Positions 32,983 through 41,506 of a stretch of 64,000 bases of DNA are shown one piece after another. The DNA is taken from the NCBI GenBank assembly GCA_913775525.1, contig CAJYLH010000022.1:310001-374000 (forward strand). Direction: 5' to 3'. How positions within the stretch are numbered: position 1 is the first letter of the stretch; every line of letters begins with the position of its first letter. The stretch is from an uncultured Chryseobacterium sp. GTDB lineage: Bacteria > Bacteroidota > Bacteroidia > Flavobacteriales > Weeksellaceae. The notes beneath the pieces were generated by a model. That model saw only the letters and a program-made list of their open reading frames with translations. It ran no database searches and had not been told where the DNA came from. The translations under genes were made by a program, and so were the position numbers.

Positions 32983-34161
32983 TTATTGGTCAGGATTAAC
33001 GGGTGAGGTAAAAAGAGATTCTAAAACAGCCACAATCCTGGAAACGGAATTTTCAAGGGTGAAAGGCATCTCATAATGGTTCAGGCGTTCAATATACGGT
33101 TCAAACCCTTGCGGCTGGGTCAATGCTTTTTTCATTCCCGCATAGATTCCTTCTTCGGAATTTTCCACCAGCATGCCCAATGTGCCGTTCATCAGCATTT
33201 CGCCTGCTCCTGAAACTTCAGTGGCGATGATTTTCTTTTTCAGGGTAATGGCTTCAAAAAGCACCGTCGGAAAACCTTCATACCTTGAGCTCAGCATATA
33301 GAAATCCGCATGCTTAAAATAGGGATAAGGGTTATCTGTAAAGCCCAGCATGGTTACGGTTTCGTCCAACGCAAGGTCAGATTGCAGTTTTCTGATGTTT
33401 TCAAAATCATATCCGTCTCCCACAATCAGGATTTTATGCCTGAAACCTTCATCCAAAAGCCTTTTATGAACTCTCAGTAGCCGGTCAAACCCTTTCTGCG
33501 GGAAAACCGTTCCCACTGAAAGAAAGGTGGGCAATGACTTGTCGAATTCATAATTCAGGACCGGTTCTTCGGCTTTGGCAATAAATTCCCCGGTGTCCAG
33601 GGGATTGTATATTTTGATGATTTTCCGGTGTTCCGAATCATTTTGGGCCAGGCTGTGAAAATGCTGTTCGATCTTTTCTGAAATCACCATAATCCGGTCA
33701 AATCCGAAAAATTTCCGGATCTCTTTTTCCGTGTAGCCTTTTACCTGGGAAAGGTCATTATGGATCCAGACGATTTTTTTTGATGCTTTCAACGGGGACT
33801 TCAGGATTTCATCCCGCATTCCGTGGATAGCTGCAAATTCGATATCGTATTTTTTATTTTTCAGTTTCCCTTTGTAAAGAAGCCGCGGAAATCTCTTAAG
33901 CATTCCCTGGTAGAGGACTCGTGCAGCCTTCTTAGGTATTTCGTGAGGGCGGTTGGTTGTAATCATTTCCCCTTTGTTCAGGTATAAGATATTGATCCAT
34001 TCCGGTACATCTGCGAGGTATTTTCCGGAATAAAGATTGAGCAGCAGATCGATTTCATACTGATCCCGGGGAAGGTTTTTAAGCAGTGTCACCAGGACCT
34101 TTTCTGCGCCGCCGTGACGCAGGGAACCCATCCGGATGAGTATGTTCTTCTTTTCAGCCAT
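32983..34161 (-). CDS. Glycosyltransferase, GT4-like (GT-B fold)
   Basis: This 392-residue enzyme has the two-domain GT-B plan. The N-terminal half opens with a GSLRHGGAEKVLVTLL motif typical of GT4 acceptor domains. The C-terminal half has FLSVGTVFPQKGFDRLLRVHKRL, KILIVGDGYDFENIRKLQSDL, VTMLGFTDNPYPYFKHADFYMLSSRYEGFPTVLFEAI (EX7E-type site) and ATEVSGAGEMLMNGTLGMLVE. It transfers a sugar from a nucleotide donor to a growing glycan at the inner membrane. The ATG abuts the stop codon of the acyltransferase gene at 34162 with no spacer. It is a paralog of the gene at 34728. Confidence 0.9.
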   Translation of the reverse strand: MAEKKNILIRMGSLRHGGAEKVLVTLLKNLPRDQYEIDLLLNLYSGKYLADVPEWINILYLNKGEMITTNRPHEIPKKAARVLYQGMLKRFPRLLYKGKLKNKKYDIEFAAIHGMRDEILKSPLKASKKIVWIHNDLSQVKGYTEKEIRKFFGFDRIMVISEKIEQHFHSLAQNDSEHRKIIKIYNPLDTGEFIAKAEEPVLNYEFDKSLPTFLSVGTVFPQKGFDRLLRVHKRLLDEGFRHKILIVGDGYDFENIRKLQSDLALDETVTMLGFTDNPYPYFKHADFYMLSSRYEGFPTVLFEAITLKKKIIATEVSGAGEMLMNGTLGMLVENSEEGIYAGMKKALTQPQGFEPYIERLNHYEMPFTLENSVSRIVAVLESLFTSPVNPDQ

Positions 34162-34725
34162 TTACTTCTTTACCGGTTTATAGGTGTGGGGAAGATGTTC
34201 TTTGATATAAGCCTCAAGCTTGGCTCTGTCCCGCTCCAGTTCACGCGGATACATAACATTGTTCGCCAGGAGTTTATCCCCGTATTCCTTAATGGTACAG
34301 ATGTATTTGGCAGGCACACCGGCATACACCGTTCCGCTGGGCATGGAGGAGGTTAAGATAGATCCAGCCCCCAGAACGCAGTTGTCGCCCATTTCCACGC
34401 CGAGCATGATGGTGGTATCGGCACCGATCAGGCACTGCTTACCGATTTTTATCCTCCCGAAAGTACGCACATCTTTATATTCCTCAAAAAAATGAAGGGC
34501 ATTCTGTCCACCGTCATGGTTTACAAACCGTACATTATTCGAAAATGTGGTATCATCCCCGATCTCAATCAGGAAACATTCCGTTCCGAACTGGGGAACC
34601 TCTACGAAACGTACATTTTTCCCTACTTTCAGACCTTTGGATAAGCAGATTTTCAAATAAATCTTCTGGATCATGAACTGATAGGTCGTATGTATTTTCA
34701 GCAGGGCACGGTATAATAAAAGCAT
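34162..34725 (-). CDS. Hexapeptide-repeat acyltransferase
   Basis: This 187-residue protein has a left-handed beta-helix core: LKVGKNVRFVEVPQFGTE, IEIGDDTTFSNNVRFVNHDGG, RIKIGKQCLIGADTTIMLGVEMGDNCVLGAGSILTSSMPSGTVYAGVPAKYIC. The VNHDGG segment holds the His often used for catalysis in sugar O-acetyltransferases (compare xHDH in related enzymes). It probably adds an acetyl group to a sugar in the glycan made by this block. It lies between two GT4 genes, 2 bases from one and 0 from the other, so it is in one operon with them. Confidence 0.85.
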   Translation of the reverse strand: MLLLYRALLKIHTTYQFMIQKIYLKICLSKGLKVGKNVRFVEVPQFGTECFLIEIGDDTTFSNNVRFVNHDGGQNALHFFEEYKDVRTFGRIKIGKQCLIGADTTIMLGVEMGDNCVLGAGSILTSSMPSGTVYAGVPAKYICTIKEYGDKLLANNVMYPRELERDRAKLEAYIKEHLPHTYKPVKK

Positions 34726-34727
34726 GC

Positions 34728-35879
34728 TTATTTTTTTACTAAATTAAGGATCATTTTTTCAATATCATTGAAGATCTTCCGATTGTCAAACTGTTCTTCA
34801 ATATCCTCCAGGTTTTCTCTGATCTGTTCTGTGAGCTCCGGGTCTGTTAAAAAACTTTTCATAGACTCATACATCTCATCTGGATCATAATTGATCAGAC
34901 AGCCGGTAATGCCATCTTTGACCATTTCCGGAATATCTCCTGTACGCGTAGCGATAATGGGTTTCTGAAGTAGGAGCGCCTCCGCAATAACCAGCGGCCA
35001 TGCTTCGGATTCTGACGGAAGAATGAAATAATCTGCATGCTTCACGTACGGATAGGGATTCATTTTATTTCCTGCTAAGATGAACGTACCTTCTACTTTA
35101 TGAGCTGTAATCTGTGCTGTCAGATTATGAAGTTCTTCCCCGTCACCTATAACAACCACCGAATGATGAATCCCTTCACGGATAAGCCTTGTATGGGCTT
35201 CAATCAGCTTATGATATCCTTTTCTGGAATGCAGTCGGCCGATAGAGATAAACACTGGTCCTGACGGAAATTCACCCATCTGTTCTTCCGCTTTCCTTTT
35301 GATTTCCTCAACAGGAATTGCATTGATGATCACTGCTTCCGGAGGATAAGCGAGATCCGGATAATACTGATGCATCATATCCCTGATGTTCTGCGAGCAA
35401 TAGACCATCTGGTCAAATTCCGGGAAATGTTTCAGAATTCCGGGAACCAGCGGCTGCAGCTTCGGCAGGTTGATCTCGGAATGGAACCAGCCTATTTTTT
35501 TTGATTTTTTGTTGGTAGAATGAAGCACAGCTGCAAAATCCCCATACGTCATACCGATTTCCACATCGTACACTTCTCCCAGAATCTGATCGGCAATGGC
35601 AGGATTTTTCTGAATCCGTTTGAGCTTCAGCCTTCTCCGGATCAGCTGGATTTTCCGGATAATCGAATTTCCAGAGAAGTCTTCCCTGCCGTGGGTAAGG
35701 GATACTTTGCGTACATGATCAGGAAATTCGTCCCGCAATTCTCCCTGATTGATGTTAAGGCAGACCGTCATCTCGAACTTTTCTTTGTCGAGATTATTAA
35801 GTATGCTGAGCATCACTTTTTCAACGCCGCCCATTTCCATGGAACGGTGCCTGAAGAGCAGTTTTATTTTTTCTGACAT
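34728..35879 (-). CDS. Glycosyltransferase, GT4-like
   Basis: With the ATG at 35879 the enzyme has 383 residues. A TTG at 35909 would extend it by ten residues into the upstream gene and is less likely. It shows GT-B organisation: SMEMGGVEKVMLSILNNL, then FISIGRLHSRKGYHKLIEAHTRLI, VVVIGDGEELHNLTAQI, FILAGNKMNPYPYVKHADYFILPSESEAWPLVIAEALLLQKPIIATRTGDIPEMV with the EX7E-like site. It aligns from end to end with the product of 32983-34161, and the pair probably arose by duplication around the acyltransferase gene. It should act at the cytoplasmic face during glycan assembly. Confidence 0.9.
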   Translation of the reverse strand: MSEKIKLLFRHRSMEMGGVEKVMLSILNNLDKEKFEMTVCLNINQGELRDEFPDHVRKVSLTHGREDFSGNSIIRKIQLIRRRLKLKRIQKNPAIADQILGEVYDVEIGMTYGDFAAVLHSTNKKSKKIGWFHSEINLPKLQPLVPGILKHFPEFDQMVYCSQNIRDMMHQYYPDLAYPPEAVIINAIPVEEIKRKAEEQMGEFPSGPVFISIGRLHSRKGYHKLIEAHTRLIREGIHHSVVVIGDGEELHNLTAQITAHKVEGTFILAGNKMNPYPYVKHADYFILPSESEAWPLVIAEALLLQKPIIATRTGDIPEMVKDGITGCLINYDPDEMYESMKSFLTDPELTEQIRENLEDIEEQFDNRKIFNDIEKMILNLVKK

Positions 35880-35893
35880 GGGCTCGGTCTTAT

Positions 35894-36727
35894 CTAATAC
35901 TTCCTGCAAAATAACAGGATTTTTTTCTTTATCCTGAAAAGGATTTTATTCTGGTAATCCAGCAGAGCAAATACCTCATCAGGATGGGCATAGCTTTCCG
36001 GGATCTTTTTGCCGTGTATGTTGTTCAGCTGCCTCCGTTTCATGGCTGCCATAATCACCCGGGCAAAATAATCATGGGATCTGGTCTTATTGCTGTTTTG
36101 AGAAATACCCTCTGTATGCATGCGGTAGAGGTAGTGTGGCTCATTAATGAAGTATACTTTACCTTTTTCATACATTTTAAGGTACAGGTCCTGGTCTTCA
36201 GCAATCTTAAGTTCCGGGTTCATCTTTTCCGTCAGGTTATAGATATCTTTCCGGAAAGTAACAAAATGGGCGATCTGAACGGGACAGTTAAAAAAGAAGG
36301 GGTCGCCGTTCAGCACCTGCATTCCGGACCTGAAAGGCTCTATCGGATTCAGGTGTTCATCACATTTCATAAAGTAGGAATACGTAAGCACAATATCCCG
36401 GTCTCTGGTATAAGCAGCAACTGCTGATGAGATGGCTTCCGGTTGTAAGGCATCATCAGGATCCAGAAAGCCGCAGATATCACCTTCTGCAAGTTCTATC
36501 AGCTTGTTTTTAGTAATGCCTACACCGCTGTTAGCCTCATTCCGGTAGATCTTAAAACGGCTGTCATTACCGGTGAGGTTCCGGATGACTTCCAGAGAAT
36601 CATCTGTGGAAGCATCATCAAGAATTATCGCCTCCCAGTCTGTACAGCTTTGTGCTATGATAGACCTGTAGCAGTCGGGAAAAAATTTACCGTTGTTATA
36701 GTTGGCGATAAGGATGGAGAATTTCAT
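35894..36727 (-). CDS. Glycosyltransferase family 2
   Basis: This 277-residue enzyme has the GT-A fold: FSILIANYNNGKFFPDCYRSI at the start, EAIILDDASTDDSLEVI, NSGVGITKNKLIELAEGDICGFLDPDDAL (DxD-type metal site DPDD) and an acceptor region with NPELKIAEDQDLYLKMYEKG (ED motif of GT2). It should transfer a sugar from a nucleotide donor at the inner face of the membrane. The basic C-terminal tail (ILFRIKKKILLFCRKY) may hold it to the membrane. It precedes the GT4 gene at 34728 in the same operon. Confidence 0.9.
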   Translation of the reverse strand: MKFSILIANYNNGKFFPDCYRSIIAQSCTDWEAIILDDASTDDSLEVIRNLTGNDSRFKIYRNEANSGVGITKNKLIELAEGDICGFLDPDDALQPEAISSAVAAYTRDRDIVLTYSYFMKCDEHLNPIEPFRSGMQVLNGDPFFFNCPVQIAHFVTFRKDIYNLTEKMNPELKIAEDQDLYLKMYEKGKVYFINEPHYLYRMHTEGISQNSNKTRSHDYFARVIMAAMKRRQLNNIHGKKIPESYAHPDEVFALLDYQNKILFRIKKKILLFCRKY

Positions 36728-36762
36728 CAGCGGATGTTTTGCCGTTACAAAGATGGGGAAAA

Positions 36763-37308
36763 TTAAGCTCTTGTGTTCAAAATCAGTTCCTGACGGTTGA
36801 CGACAGTGGTATTCGCCGGAATGTCACGATACACGGTGCAGCCTGCTCCGATAATGCAGTTGTCTCCTATGGTGACCCCTTTCAGGACTATTACATTGCT
36901 TCCCAGCCAGCAGTTGTTCCCAATCCTGATGGGTGCCGTGCTAAAGTCTGAATACGATATCCTGAATTCAGGAGTCGTCTCATAAGCGTGGTTATGATCA
37001 TATAATTTGACATTCTCTCCAAACAGGGTATGATTTCCGATGGAAATGCTTTCCAGGCAGTTGATGGAACAGAAATTATTCATGAAAAAATCATCACCGA
37101 TATCCAGCCTGGCCTTTTTACCAACCAGGATATGGATATAGTTCCTGAAAGAAGCTCTGTGTCCAAGACTAACCTGTTCCAGACCAGGATCCAGGATGAA
37201 ATGATTGTCTGTACCGGAACGCAGGTCTTTCAGGGAAACGCGCGGATGGTTCTTGAGAACAGACGCCTGACTTCTCCTCCGGATCTTTTCAAAAATGGTA
37301 TACAGCAT
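36763..37308 (-). CDS. Hexapeptide-repeat acyltransferase
   Basis: The 181-residue product has a basic N-terminus (FEKIRRRSQASVLKNH), a less regular middle, and a left-handed beta helix from about residue 55: LVGKKARLDIGDDFFMNNFCSINCLESISIGNHTLFGENVKLYDHNHAY. Then RIGNNCWLGSNVIVLKGVTIGDNCIIGAGCTVYRDIPANTTVVNRQELI follows. The DHNH motif holds the likely catalytic His of the maltose/galactoside O-acetyltransferase type. It is the first gene of the minus-strand block 37308-32417 and has a -7 promoter element upstream. It is likely a sugar O-acetyltransferase. Confidence 0.85.
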   Translation of the reverse strand: MLYTIFEKIRRRSQASVLKNHPRVSLKDLRSGTDNHFILDPGLEQVSLGHRASFRNYIHILVGKKARLDIGDDFFMNNFCSINCLESISIGNHTLFGENVKLYDHNHAYETTPEFRISYSDFSTAPIRIGNNCWLGSNVIVLKGVTIGDNCIIGAGCTVYRDIPANTTVVNRQELILNTRA

Positions 37309-37341
37309 AAGCGATTTAAAATTTCATTCACATTTGTAGCA

Positions 37342-37349
37342 CAAAGATA
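37342..37349 (-). promoter_or_regulatory. -7 promoter element of the first glycan block
   Basis: TATCTTTG on the minus strand matches TAnnTTTG, 33 bases before the ATG at 37308. It would drive the six-gene block down to 32417. Confidence 0.45.
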
Positions 37350-37379
37350 AATGTTTTATGCCATTACCGTAAAAAATCT

Positions 37380-37387
37380 TATTTTTG
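37380..37387 (+). promoter_or_regulatory. -7 promoter element of the methyltransferase gene
   Basis: TATTTTTG matches TAnnTTTG, 18 bases before the ATG at 37406. It is divergent from the element at 37342-37349, with about 30 bases between. Confidence 0.42.
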
Positions 37388-37405
37388 CCCATTAAATTCA
37401 ACACA

Positions 37406-38176
37406 ATGAGTGAAATATCCAGAGTTCTCAAAACGTTCATCGCTTATCTGAAAAGGCCGGACCTGTATCCTGAACTGGGCAGAAAAATCATAAAAAATAC
37501 ACTGAACAGAAAGAATGCTTTCAAAGGAAAAGAGAAAACGGGTTCATGGGCGCAATCCAAAGCGGTGTCCCAGCATGAAGCCGTACAGCATCTTTTCGGA
37601 GAAAATACAGCCTCTTTCAGAAGCCGGTATGCTGATGTACTTGCCGGGGCAGCAGAAAGGGAATGTGAATGTCCCGTAAAAATGGGAGGAGCCGGAGCTC
37701 TGGAAATGATCTACTTTGCCTGTGAACATACTCAGGCTAAAAACGTTGTTGAAACCGGTGTAGCCTACGGATGGTCGTCCCTGGCGGCACTGTTGTCCCT
37801 GAAAAAGAGAGGAGGAACCTTATACAGTTCGGATATGCCGTACCTGGCGCAGGATGGTGACCGCTATGTGGGATATGTAGTCCCTGAAGACCTGAAAGGA
37901 CTATGGAAGCTGTTCCGTTTTGCAGACCGTGAATCATTGCCGAAAATCTTCGCTGATAATACTGTTTTTGATGTGGTACATTATGATTCGGATAAAAGCT
38001 ATAACGGAAGGTTCTGGGCGTATCAGGAACTGTATGCGCATCTGAGAAAAGGCGGTGTTTTTATCAGTGATGATATTGGAGACAACTCTGCGTATCAGGA
38101 TTTCTGTGAAAAAAACAATATTGATTCCGTTGTAGTGGAATTCGAAGGGAAGTACGTAGGTATTTTCATTAAATAA
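37406..38176 (+). CDS. Class I SAM-dependent methyltransferase
   Basis: With the ATG at 37406 the protein has 256 residues; the in-frame TTG at 37385 lies in the promoter and is rejected. A CmcI/TylF-like Rossmann core is visible: VVETGVAYGWSSLAALLSLKKRGGTLYSSDMPY, then FDVVHYDSDKSYNGRFWAYQELYAHLRKGGVFISDDIGDNSAYQDF. The HYDSDKSYN stretch places an acidic metal-type site as in methyltransferases of the class I_24 group, which often modify sugars. It lies on the plus strand between two glycan blocks and is followed by an acyltransferase-3 gene 21 bases later. A role in glycan methylation is inference. Confidence 0.85.
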   Translation: MSEISRVLKTFIAYLKRPDLYPELGRKIIKNTLNRKNAFKGKEKTGSWAQSKAVSQHEAVQHLFGENTASFRSRYADVLAGAAERECECPVKMGGAGALEMIYFACEHTQAKNVVETGVAYGWSSLAALLSLKKRGGTLYSSDMPYLAQDGDRYVGYVVPEDLKGLWKLFRFADRESLPKIFADNTVFDVVHYDSDKSYNGRFWAYQELYAHLRKGGVFISDDIGDNSAYQDFCEKNNIDSVVVEFEGKYVGIFIK

Positions 38177-38197
38177 TATCCAGGATATTTTTGATCC

Positions 38198-39226
38198 GTG
38201 AAAATCAGTCAGATCACCTTTACCCGTTTTGTTGCGGCCCTTGCTATTGTTATCTCCCATTTTAACAAAGACCTTTTTCTTTATCATCTGCCTTATGTTT
38301 CGGAAGTTTTCCTGCGGGCTAATGTAGGGGTTAGCTATTTTTTCATCCTGTCCGGGTTTATCATGATCATTGCTTATCACAGAAAAGAAAGAATAGGGTA
38401 TGCAGACTTTTACAGGAACAGGTTCGCGAGAATTTATCCGCTGTATGTTATCGGACTCCTATTATATTTTATAACCAGGCACTCCGGATTTAATGGGTAT
38501 AATCTGGTTCTGTATTTGTCAGGCCTTCAGAGCTGGATTCCGGGGAAAGCAATGATCCTGAATTTTCCAGGCTGGTCAATTTCTGTCGAATTTTTGTTTT
38601 ATCTGCTTTTTCCTTTCCTGTATAACCGGTATTATTCAAAAAATAATAAAAGTATATGGGTGATTGCCGGTATCATCTGGCTGACTACACAGGTGTTTTC
38701 AAACCTTTATGTCCATTCTTCTTGGTATGAAGGTCCCCATACGGAAAGTCATGAACTCGGATTTTATTTCCCGATGCTTCACATCAATGAATTTCTGGCA
38801 GGAAACCTTGCCGGACTGCTTTTTATTAAGAAGTCAGTCCGGAAAAATTACGATATTGAAATCATAGTATTGGTCATGGTCATATTGTTATCGTTGGTCT
38901 TCATCCCGCTCAACTTCCATAATGGTCTTATGGCGGTATTTTTTATTCCGCTGATATTCCTGATCTCGCGGAATACTGGGAAGCTGACAAAGATATTTTC
39001 ATGGAAACCACTGGAATACTCCGGAGAGATCAGCTATGCAATGTATATCGTCCATATTCCTGTTCTTTATATTTTAAGAGCTGCATTGATTTCCGCAAAA
39101 TATGATTTCAGCAATGATATAATTTTCCTGATTTATATTCCGGTATTGATTCTGATCTCAGCGCTTTTGTATGAAGCGGTAGAAAAACCTTTGCGGAATA
39201 TATTGAAATCGAAAAACAAACATTAA
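38198..39226 (+). CDS. Acyltransferase-3 (OafA/YrhL) family membrane protein
   Basis: This 342-residue protein has about ten membrane helices. It shows the family start ITFTRFVAALAIVISHFNKDLF (catalytic His in SHF), GVSYFFILSGFIM, FYRNRFARIYPLYVIGLLLYF and WSISVEFLFYLLFPFLY. Such proteins move acetyl or other acyl groups across the membrane onto surface glycans. The start codon is GTG: an in-frame TGA lies two codons upstream and there is no ATG near. The stop comes only one base before the stop of the convergent gene at 39228, with no terminator visible between them. Confidence 0.92.
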   Translation: MKISQITFTRFVAALAIVISHFNKDLFLYHLPYVSEVFLRANVGVSYFFILSGFIMIIAYHRKERIGYADFYRNRFARIYPLYVIGLLLYFITRHSGFNGYNLVLYLSGLQSWIPGKAMILNFPGWSISVEFLFYLLFPFLYNRYYSKNNKSIWVIAGIIWLTTQVFSNLYVHSSWYEGPHTESHELGFYFPMLHINEFLAGNLAGLLFIKKSVRKNYDIEIIVLVMVILLSLVFIPLNFHNGLMAVFFIPLIFLISRNTGKLTKIFSWKPLEYSGEISYAMYIVHIPVLYILRAALISAKYDFSNDIIFLIYIPVLILISALLYEAVEKPLRNILKSKNKH

Positions 39227-39227
39227 C

Positions 39228-40565
39228 TTATTTATTATCCATACGGATGATTTCTGATGTATTGATCCGGCAGTCTGATTCTGATGGGACGGGTGATTCA
39301 GATTCAAACATGTCAAATCCTTTATCAATAAGCCGTGCTTTAAAAAACAGAACGGCAGCATGGTTTCGTTCATGCTTATCTCTAAAGTTTTTATAAATGA
39401 TATTCACTTTCTTATGCACACAATTGCTTATAAAAGCATCATATTTATTGAGCAGGAAATCTGTACGTTTGTAATAGATCAATACAGTGAAATTGTTCAG
39501 GACCAGGATTGCAATAACGAAAACTTTCAGGGAGTTCAGTGTGTACCGTGGAATATTAAAAACAATAATCATGGCAAGGTACAGGAAAGCATTGCTTTTG
39601 ATGCGGATATTGTCATCAATAATCGTGGTATAATAGCTATACAATAAACTTAAAAGAATTCCTGAACAGCAAAGCACCAGATAGAAATTGAAACTGCTTA
39701 ATTTTTTTCCTTTTTTAATGACAAGCAAAATCCCGCCTGTAATCAACAATAACCCTGAATACAAATGTATAAAGGATATCCGGGACAGAATTCCTTTGTG
39801 TAAAATACTATGGAAGAGGCTGAAATCATGGCATAAAGAATACAGGAAATGAGGAATAAATACGCTAAAGAGATGTACTGGAGCCTGGTGAAGATGGCTT
39901 CTGTTTCCGAATGCATAGCCACAGTACAAAGAATTGATCATCAGATATAAGAATACGCCTAGTGAAGCAACTGTCATTGCAGACAGGTAAGATATTAATG
40001 AATATTTTTTTCTCCATGATATCAAGGCTAGAAACAGCATTGAAAAGACAAAAACAAAAATACCTGAAAAACGGACAGATACCAGCATAAAAAACAGGAT
40101 TCCCAGGTAAGCGGCATATTTAGGTTTGATTCCTTCCCTACTTATTCTGTACACATAATAAATGATCAGGTAATTAAAAAAGTAATACAAAGGTTCTGAG
40201 AGGCTGTAAGGATAAAATCCTACAAACGGATAGAAAGAGAAAATAACCAGTGTCTGAGGGAAATAAAATTTCTTTTTGTATGAAAAGAGAACAATCCCCA
40301 GGTAGGAAAGGATATTCACTACTTTTGAAGCAGTAAAATAACTGCCGGTTAGATAGCTTAAGGTTTTAACCGCCAGAGGATAACCTAATGGAAAATTCAC
40401 TTTGTAGGTCCAGAAATCCTTTGCCTGGAGAAAATACTGAATGCTGTCGGGAGTCAGGTCTCCGGATGAGTACATAACTTTCAGCACAAAGAAACTTAAT
40501 GTTCCCAGAATTATGATACAATCTAATATGCTGCTCTGTTTTTCATAGGAAAGCAGTCCTTTCAT
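39228..40565 (-). CDS. Multi-spanning membrane protein, probably a GT-C glycosyltransferase
   Basis: This 445-residue protein has about eleven hydrophobic helices. Its N-terminal part has an acidic first loop followed by a Pro-rich motif (SSGDLTPDSIQYFLQAKDFW ... NFPLGYPLAVKTL), the layout of GT-C enzymes such as ArnT and the PMT/GT39 group, where the first periplasmic loop carries the catalytic Asp. Such enzymes use polyprenyl-phosphate sugars on the outer face of the membrane. A soluble C-terminal tail of about 80 residues follows. It is the last gene of the 24-gene polysaccharide run. A Wzy polymerase is an alternative for a multi-helix protein here, but the Asp loop fits GT-C better. Confidence 0.6.
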   Translation of the reverse strand: MKGLLSYEKQSSILDCIIILGTLSFFVLKVMYSSGDLTPDSIQYFLQAKDFWTYKVNFPLGYPLAVKTLSYLTGSYFTASKVVNILSYLGIVLFSYKKKFYFPQTLVIFSFYPFVGFYPYSLSEPLYYFFNYLIIYYVYRISREGIKPKYAAYLGILFFMLVSVRFSGIFVFVFSMLFLALISWRKKYSLISYLSAMTVASLGVFLYLMINSLYCGYAFGNRSHLHQAPVHLFSVFIPHFLYSLCHDFSLFHSILHKGILSRISFIHLYSGLLLITGGILLVIKKGKKLSSFNFYLVLCCSGILLSLLYSYYTTIIDDNIRIKSNAFLYLAMIIVFNIPRYTLNSLKVFVIAILVLNNFTVLIYYKRTDFLLNKYDAFISNCVHKKVNIIYKNFRDKHERNHAAVLFFKARLIDKGFDMFESESPVPSESDCRINTSEIIRMDNK

Positions 40566-41506
40566 TAAAATAGGTCTTTTCTGAAGTTAATATTATATAA
40601 GCCCGAACGAATACCGGGATAATCCGTGATAAGGTCTTTTGTTATCATACCCCATTTTTCCGGAACGGAAGCATTGGCAATTTCGAAACTGCGATACATC
40701 CTCGCAATATGTTTCCGGATATGTTCCGGCATAGTCGGTTCGTTCAACGCCCACTCATTGACTTCTTTCCAAAGCAGTATTTTGGTTGAAGCAGGATTTA
40801 TAACACCTGAATCCACTTTTGTGATCCTGTTTTCTTCATGCACTCCTCTTACTGCTATTGCTTTATCCAGGATTCCCGGATAGAGATCCAGATAATAGGA
40901 GAGGCGGAACAGGAATTCCGTATCCTGATGAAGCCTGAGGTGTACTTTAAAAAGATCATGCATCCTGTTCAGGGATTCTTTCCTGATCGTTAGGGTATCA
41001 AGATGGATAAGACCAAATGATCCACGCATATTGAGCTGTCCTTCAAAGACGTCTTTGGGCGAATGCTTTTGATATACTGTAGTCAGGCGGTCACCGAATA
41101 TGTTGTAGTATTGGGCCTTTGCCCGTTCGGAATAGTAATGGACACCCAAAGCACCATAAACACCTTCTATTTCATTATTTTTGAAGAGGTCTCTTTCAGC
41201 ATCGAAACGGTTCGGCAGGTAATAATCATCAGCATCCAGAAAGGCTAGGAAATCTCCTGTTGCTTTTTCCAGGCCGAGGTTCCGGGTAGCACCTGCACCA
41301 TGGTTTCCTTGATCGGGGTGCTGAAAAAGTTTTACTTTTTCATATTGGGAAGCCAGTTGTGTACAGATCTCCAGTGCATTGTCCGGAGAACGGTCCTCTA
41401 TCAGAAGGACTTCATAGACTTCATCAAACTGCAGGGCTGATTCTACAGCCTGGGTAACGTATTTTTCGGCATTGTATACCGGAATAATGACTGAAATTTT
41501 CATCAT
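40565..41506 (-). CDS. Glycosyltransferase family 2 (paralog of 42566)
   Basis: This 313-residue GT-A enzyme opens ISVIIPVYNAEKYVTQAVESAL and carries LIEDRSPDNALEICTQLA, GNHGAGATRNLGLEKATGDFLAFLDADDYYLPNRFDAER (DADD metal site) and HLRLHQDTEFLFRLSYYLDL (catalytic-region acid). The next gene starts at its stop codon, with a one-base overlap. Its sequence is close to the product of 42566-43513 throughout, including the long conserved string around the DADD site, so the two arose by duplication and may add related sugars. Confidence 0.9.
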   Translation of the reverse strand: MMKISVIIPVYNAEKYVTQAVESALQFDEVYEVLLIEDRSPDNALEICTQLASQYEKVKLFQHPDQGNHGAGATRNLGLEKATGDFLAFLDADDYYLPNRFDAERDLFKNNEIEGVYGALGVHYYSERAKAQYYNIFGDRLTTVYQKHSPKDVFEGQLNMRGSFGLIHLDTLTIRKESLNRMHDLFKVHLRLHQDTEFLFRLSYYLDLYPGILDKAIAVRGVHEENRITKVDSGVINPASTKILLWKEVNEWALNEPTMPEHIRKHIARMYRSFEIANASVPEKWGMITKDLITDYPGIRSGLYNINFRKDLF

